From Halobacteriales archaeon QS_8_69_26 (GTDB lineage: Archaea; Halobacteriota; Halobacteria; Halobacteriales; SW-7-71-33), in assembly GCA_003023195.1 (NCBI GenBank), contig PXRX01000004.1:1-64000 (forward strand): 64,000 nucleotides of DNA. Direction: 5' to 3'. Every line of letters begins with the position of its first letter. Within the stretch, counting starts at the first letter, position 1. The notes beneath the pieces are model-generated. The model saw only the letters and a list, made by a program, of their open reading frames with translations. It was not told where the DNA came from and ran no database searches. Below, piece after piece: positions 60,915 to 64,000 of the stretch. Made by a program: the position numbers and the translations under genes.

Positions 60915-61136
60915 TAGTTTACTGGATGTCGTCCGTTCTCGGTCATCGTTGTCGTTCCGGGTGGTCGACTGGCAGGCCGGCGATGGTCTCCGGGGGCGAC
61001 CGGCGGACCGCACGTCGCCGTCGTCCGGGTCCCGGCTTCGCTCCCCAGGTACCTGAACGCACCGGAACCGGGCGGGCCGACGGGCCCCGAACGCCGGTCC
61101 CCAACGCTGATTACTCCCGGACGGCTCAACCGGGCC

Positions 61137-61624
61137 ATGGCGAGTGAGGACTCCCACCCCGAGGTACCGGCGATGTGGCCTACGCCTACCGGCCCTCCCA
61201 CTTCCGGGCCTTCTTCGCGTACTACGACGCCCTGGTCGAGGAGACGGAACTGACCAGGCACGAGATAGAGATGATAATCGTCGCGGTCAGCGGGGTCAAC
61301 GACTGCTACTACTGCAACGTCGCCCACGGCGCACTCGTCCGGATATACGGGGACGACCCGCTGCTGGCCGACCAGTTGGCGGCCAACCACCGCCACGCCG
61401 ACATCAGCGACCGCCACCGCGCGATGCTGGACTTCGCGGTCACTCTGACCGAGGACCAGGCCGAGATAGACGACGCCGCGGTGGAGGCGCTGATGGAGGC
61501 CGGGTTCTCGCGCCGTGCGGTCTGGGACGTCGGCAGCGTCACCGCCTTCTTCAACCTCTCGAACCGGATGGCCCAGCTCGCGGACATGCGACCGAACGCC
61601 GAGTTCCACACGATGGCCCGGTGA
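61137..61624 (+). pseudogene. AhpD-like peroxidase-related protein, 5' part deleted and frame broken
   Basis: The ATG at 61137 starts MASEDSHPEVPA; after 61170 the reading frame changes. From 61172 the next frame gives VAYAYRPSHFRAFFAYYDAL and continues normally to 61624, including the AhpD active-site CYYCNVAHG (about residue 50 of this part). In relatives about 40 more residues join the two parts, so an internal deletion is likely. An internal GTG at 61175 could give a shortened but in-frame domain. A repeat array follows 24 bases after the stop. Confidence 0.72.
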
Positions 61625-61647
61625 TCCGCCCGGGCCGCCGTACCACC

Positions 61648-61805
61648 CTCCGATCAGGACCGCGATCCCACCCTCCGATCAGGACCGCGATCTCACACTC
61701 CGATCAGGACCGCGATCCCACACTCCGATCAGGACCACGATCCCACCCTCCGATCAGGACCGCGATCCCACACTCCGATCAGGACCGCGATCCCACACTC
61801 CCGAT
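61648..61805. repeat. 25 bp tandem repeat, six units
   Basis: CTCCGATCAGGACC starts at 61648 and then every 25 bases (61673, 61698, 61723, 61748, 61773), with a partial copy at 61798. Units differ only by a few transitions. Beyond 61805 the 466-base gap holds no gene. Confidence 0.96.
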
Positions 61806-61929
61806 CCTGGCCGGACGTCCGCGACGGGAGCCGGGTATCCGCCCGTGCGCTCCATTCGGCACCTTCCCGGCGGTGACTCCTGTCGGTGACCGCACCTGCC
61901 CGTTCGTCACCGGAAGTGGGCATCGAGAC

Positions 61930-62090
61930 TCGTTTTTTACCATTCATCCACAAATTTTGCCATCTCAATTGGATCACCGGCGCTGTCCAAACGATCCCGT
62001 ACGGAAACGCCACGATTAATTTAATTCTATAAATAAATTACCGAAAGTATGTCGAAAAGTGTTTAAGATGAAAGGGTCATAGTGGGTGTC
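61930..62090 (+). promoter_or_regulatory. AT-rich promoter region of the Lrp gene
   Basis: An unusually AT-rich stretch (TTTTTTACC at 61933, ATTAATTTAATTCTATAAAT near 62012) precedes the Lrp gene. The TATA-like TTTAAG at about 62062 is about 27 bases upstream of the ATG at 62091, so the message is probably leaderless. The AT tracts could bind the regulator itself. Confidence 0.55.
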
Positions 62091-62591
62091 ATGCGGGACT
62101 TGGATGAAACCGATCTCGACATCCTGCGTCTTCTGTTGGAGGACGCACGCCGTCCGTACAGTGAGATAGCCGACAGAGTCGGCGTCTCCCCTCCGACGGT
62201 GTCGGACAGGGTGGACCGACTCCAGAAACTGGGGGTGATCCGTCAGTTCACGCTCGACGTCGACCGTTCGACGCTCCACGAGGGGGTCCCGGTCCTGATC
62301 GAAGTCGAACTCAGGCCCGGCGCCGACGAGCCCGCCACCGACCGGCTGGCGGCCGCGGGACAGGTCGAACGCGTCTACGAGACGGCCGACCGGCGACTCC
62401 TGGCCGAGGCGACCGTCGCCGAGGACGAGGCCGGGGCCGTCCTCCGGGAGGCCCTCGACATGGACGACGTCGCCGACTACCGTGTCGACCTCCTCTCGGA
62501 GGCCGTCTGGGAGCCCCAGATGGTGAGCCCGGAGATCCGCCTCGACGTCGACGCGGACTCGGACCTGACGCGGACCGTCGACCACAACTAA
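62091..62591 (+). CDS. Lrp/AsnC-type transcription regulator
   Basis: A 166-residue protein. The HTH spans about residues 5-45 (LDETDLDILRLLLEDAR, then SPPTVSDRVDRLQKLGVI). A RAM-like ligand/dimer domain covers about 60-150. Many haloarchaeal homologues end with a Cys-rich TRASH domain; here the tail ends without cysteines. It therefore belongs to the shorter group, or has lost it. Preceded by an AT-rich promoter. Confidence 0.85.
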   Translation: MRDLDETDLDILRLLLEDARRPYSEIADRVGVSPPTVSDRVDRLQKLGVIRQFTLDVDRSTLHEGVPVLIEVELRPGADEPATDRLAAAGQVERVYETADRRLLAEATVAEDEAGAVLREALDMDDVADYRVDLLSEAVWEPQMVSPEIRLDVDADSDLTRTVDHN

Positions 62592-62721
62592 CCGATCCGC
62601 CGGCGGACACGGGGGTGGCCGCCGCCGGGTTCTCTGTCGCTCGCTTCTATCAGTCGTCACTCTGCCCCTCCACCGACTCCGGAGCGTTACTCGGAAGCCA
62701 GTCCGGCCCGAAGCGTGGGGT

Positions 62722-63420
62722 GTGCTATCCGTCACGGTGAACTGGCGGGACGTCGCCTTCGTCCACTGGCCGGTGGCCCCGGGGGTGGTCCGCGAGTCGA
62801 TCCCCCCGGAGCTGTCGGTCGATACCCACGACGGTGCGGCCTGGGTCGGAGCGGTGCCGTTTCGCATGTCGGGCGTCCGGCTCCCGGGACTCGGTGGGTC
62901 GTCGGGGAACGGCTTCGCGGAGGTGAACGTCCGGACCTACGTCAGGCACGGCGACCGCCGGGGGAGCTACTTCTTCAGTCTCGACGCCGCCAGCGGCGTC
63001 GCCGCGTCGCTGGCGCGGCGGACCACGGGGCTGCCCTACTACCGGGCGGAGGTCCGCCTCTTCGAGGACGGATCCGACTCCGGGGTCGCCCTCAGACGGA
63101 CCGACCCCCGCGGGCCGCCGGCCCGCTGGGTCGCCTCCTGGCGACCGGTGGCGGGAACCGTCGCGGCGGAACCGGATCCCGGGACGCTGGAGGCCTTCCT
63201 CGTCGGGCGAAAGCGCTACTTCTCGGTCCGCCGCGGACGGCTCCACGCCGGGACCGTCGAGCGCGACCCGTTCCGGGTGCGCCCCGCCGAGGTGGAGGTG
63301 GCGTCGAACTCCCTGTTCGCGGCCGCGGGGCTTCCCGACCCCGCGAACGACCCCCTCGCGCTCGTCGCGGAGAACGCCCCAAGGGTCGAGATCGGTAGCC
63401 TGGACCCGGTCACGGACTGA
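62722..63420 (+). CDS. DUF2071 (YqjF) family protein
   Basis: A 232-residue protein with the DUF2071 pattern: WRDVAFVHWPVAPGVVRESIPPEL at the N-terminus, AAWVGAVPFRMSGVRLPG, and PYYRAEVRL. The GTG at 62722 is the likely start. The family has no proven function. It is a single gene with its own promoter. Confidence 0.85.
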   Translation: MLSVTVNWRDVAFVHWPVAPGVVRESIPPELSVDTHDGAAWVGAVPFRMSGVRLPGLGGSSGNGFAEVNVRTYVRHGDRRGSYFFSLDAASGVAASLARRTTGLPYYRAEVRLFEDGSDSGVALRRTDPRGPPARWVASWRPVAGTVAAEPDPGTLEAFLVGRKRYFSVRRGRLHAGTVERDPFRVRPAEVEVASNSLFAAAGLPDPANDPLALVAENAPRVEIGSLDPVTD

Positions 63421-63470
63421 GTCCGGAGCGTCACGAGTTGGTCGGAGAAGGCGCGTTACGACGTCGCCGA

Positions 63471-64000
63471 TCAGAGCGACACCCAGTCGCTGGTGACCTC
63501 CTGGTCCCGGAGGTGCCAGCGCTGCTGTGGAGTGTCGTCGTCGACGCGGAGTTCGATCACCGCGTCGAACATCGGTTCCAGAAGGCGGACCTGGTCGCTG
63601 TCCCGGTCCAGCCGCAGGTGGAAGTGGCCCATCCCGTTGACCTGGCGGACCCGCGACGTGACGAGGTGGAGCATCCGGAACACGTTCTCGGAGTCGTGGC
63701 CCTCCAGCAGCGAGGTCACGGAGTCGAAGCACAGCCGGAGTTCGGCCGGTTCGAGACCGTCGGCCTCCGCCTCGAACAGGTCGATGGCGTCGATGACCCG
63801 CATCGCCAGCGGCGCGAGCATGTCGGCCCCGACGACCTCCTCGCGCATCCCCTCCTGGAGGTCGACCGGGGTGGCACTGCCGGCCTCAGTCCCCTGACTT
63901 ATCACCATCGTCGTCTCCGGGTCGACGTCCTCGGGCAGATCGGCACAGACGTCCGCTCCGCGGGTGAACACGAACAGCCGTCGGCGCGGCTCGGACCCGT
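63471..64000 (-). CDS. Haloarchaeal HTR-like/DUF7504-type protein, 5' end outside window
   Basis: The open frame runs past the right window edge without a stop, so the N-terminus is missing. The visible ~177 residues include FVFTRGADVCADLPEDV, LCFDSVTSLLEGHDSENVFRMLHLV and GMGHFHLRLDRD. This looks like the RecA/KaiC-like fold of haloarchaeal HTR-like (DUF7504) proteins, thought to act in signalling. The assignment is tentative. Any apparent start inside the window (GTG at 63971) is unlikely to be the true one. Confidence 0.55.
   Translation of the reverse strand, partial: GSEPRRRLFVFTRGADVCADLPEDVDPETTMVISQGTEAGSATPVDLQEGMREEVVGADMLAPLAMRVIDAIDLFEAEADGLEPAELRLCFDSVTSLLEGHDSENVFRMLHLVTSRVRQVNGMGHFHLRLDRDSDQVRLLEPMFDAVIELRVDDDTPQQRWHLRDQEVTSDWVSL

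Larger units (their letters stand above)
59585..60922 (+). mobile_element. IS1341-type element (tnpB only)
   Basis: The tnpB gene plus the 3' terminal hairpin. The right end is probably near GTAGTTTAC (60914-60922). The left end is unclear: it may lie in the ~80 bases before tnpB or include the hairpin cluster at 59285-59482, in which case the insertion would explain the lost start of crcB1. Borders approximate. Confidence 0.6.

Noticed and set aside
61648-61805. CRISPR array
   Set aside because: Units are contiguous with no spacers between them, and no cas gene is present. The same holds for the other 25-49 bp arrays.
1-64000. tRNA or rRNA genes
   Set aside because: I looked for cloverleaf-like and conserved rRNA stretches and saw none.

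Overview
The window is GC-rich archaeal DNA that is almost certainly from a haloarchaeon (class Halobacteria). Proteins are very acidic. Lipoproteins combine a twin-arginine motif with a lipobox. Many start codons lie about 25-35 bases after a TATA-like element, as expected for leaderless transcripts. Typical haloarchaeal genes are present: an 11-gene Nuo complex without nuoE/F/G, the haloarchaeal polyhydroxyalkanoate (PHA) genes, an Agl23-like protein and a PCNA clamp. The genus cannot be named from the sequence alone. No rRNA, tRNA or CRISPR array was seen.

Layout. 1-6 kb: Nudix hydrolase, GNAT acetyltransferase, a lone tryptophan synthase beta, cold-shock protein, methyltransferase and a four-CBS protein. 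6-12 kb: zinc alcohol dehydrogenase with an SRPBCC protein, an apparently chimeric membrane gene, two PHP phosphoesterases around a DUF4112 gene, and a cupin. 12-18.4 kb: an ABC-2 exporter, an HxlR-type regulator, two NAD(P)-binding oxidoreductases, a DsbA/FrnE-like protein, a cupin and a DUF6069 membrane protein. Three promoters here share a long operator-like element, so this looks like one regulon. 18.5-30.2 kb: two lipoproteins, UspA, a JAMM protease coupled to FAD synthase, an NAD kinase/phosphatase fusion, aminotransferase, lumazine synthase, Agl23 and PCNA. 31.2-42.1 kb: the nuo operon (A-B-CD-H-I-J1-J2-K-L-M-N). 43-45.4 kb: an S9 peptidase with an acidic repeat insert. 45.5-51.6 kb: a complete PHA island (phaJ, phaR, phaP, phaE, phaC, phaB, two-subunit beta-ketothiolase). 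51.7-64 kb: TPR protein, acyl-CoA dehydrogenase, mechanosensitive channel, a CrcB pair, a TnpB transposon, an AhpD-like protein, an Lrp regulator and two further conserved genes.

How genes work together. The PHA island could make 3-ketoacyl-CoA (thiolase), reduce it (PhaB) or hydrate enoyl-CoA (PhaJ), polymerise it (PhaEC) and coat granules (PhaP) under PhaR. Nuo is the proton-pumping core of respiration. The 12-18 kb group looks like a thiol/electrophile or drug stress response.

Two things stand out. First, several genes carry breaks that remove conserved parts: nuoB, nuoI, an AhpD-like gene, a truncated AI-2E-like gene, and a UGA codon in mscS. They are either real lesions or assembly errors. 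Second, at least eleven short tandem-repeat arrays (25-49 bp units, mostly containing GATC) sit between genes. Their units are unrelated to each other, and some were copied from the neighbouring gene's 3' end.
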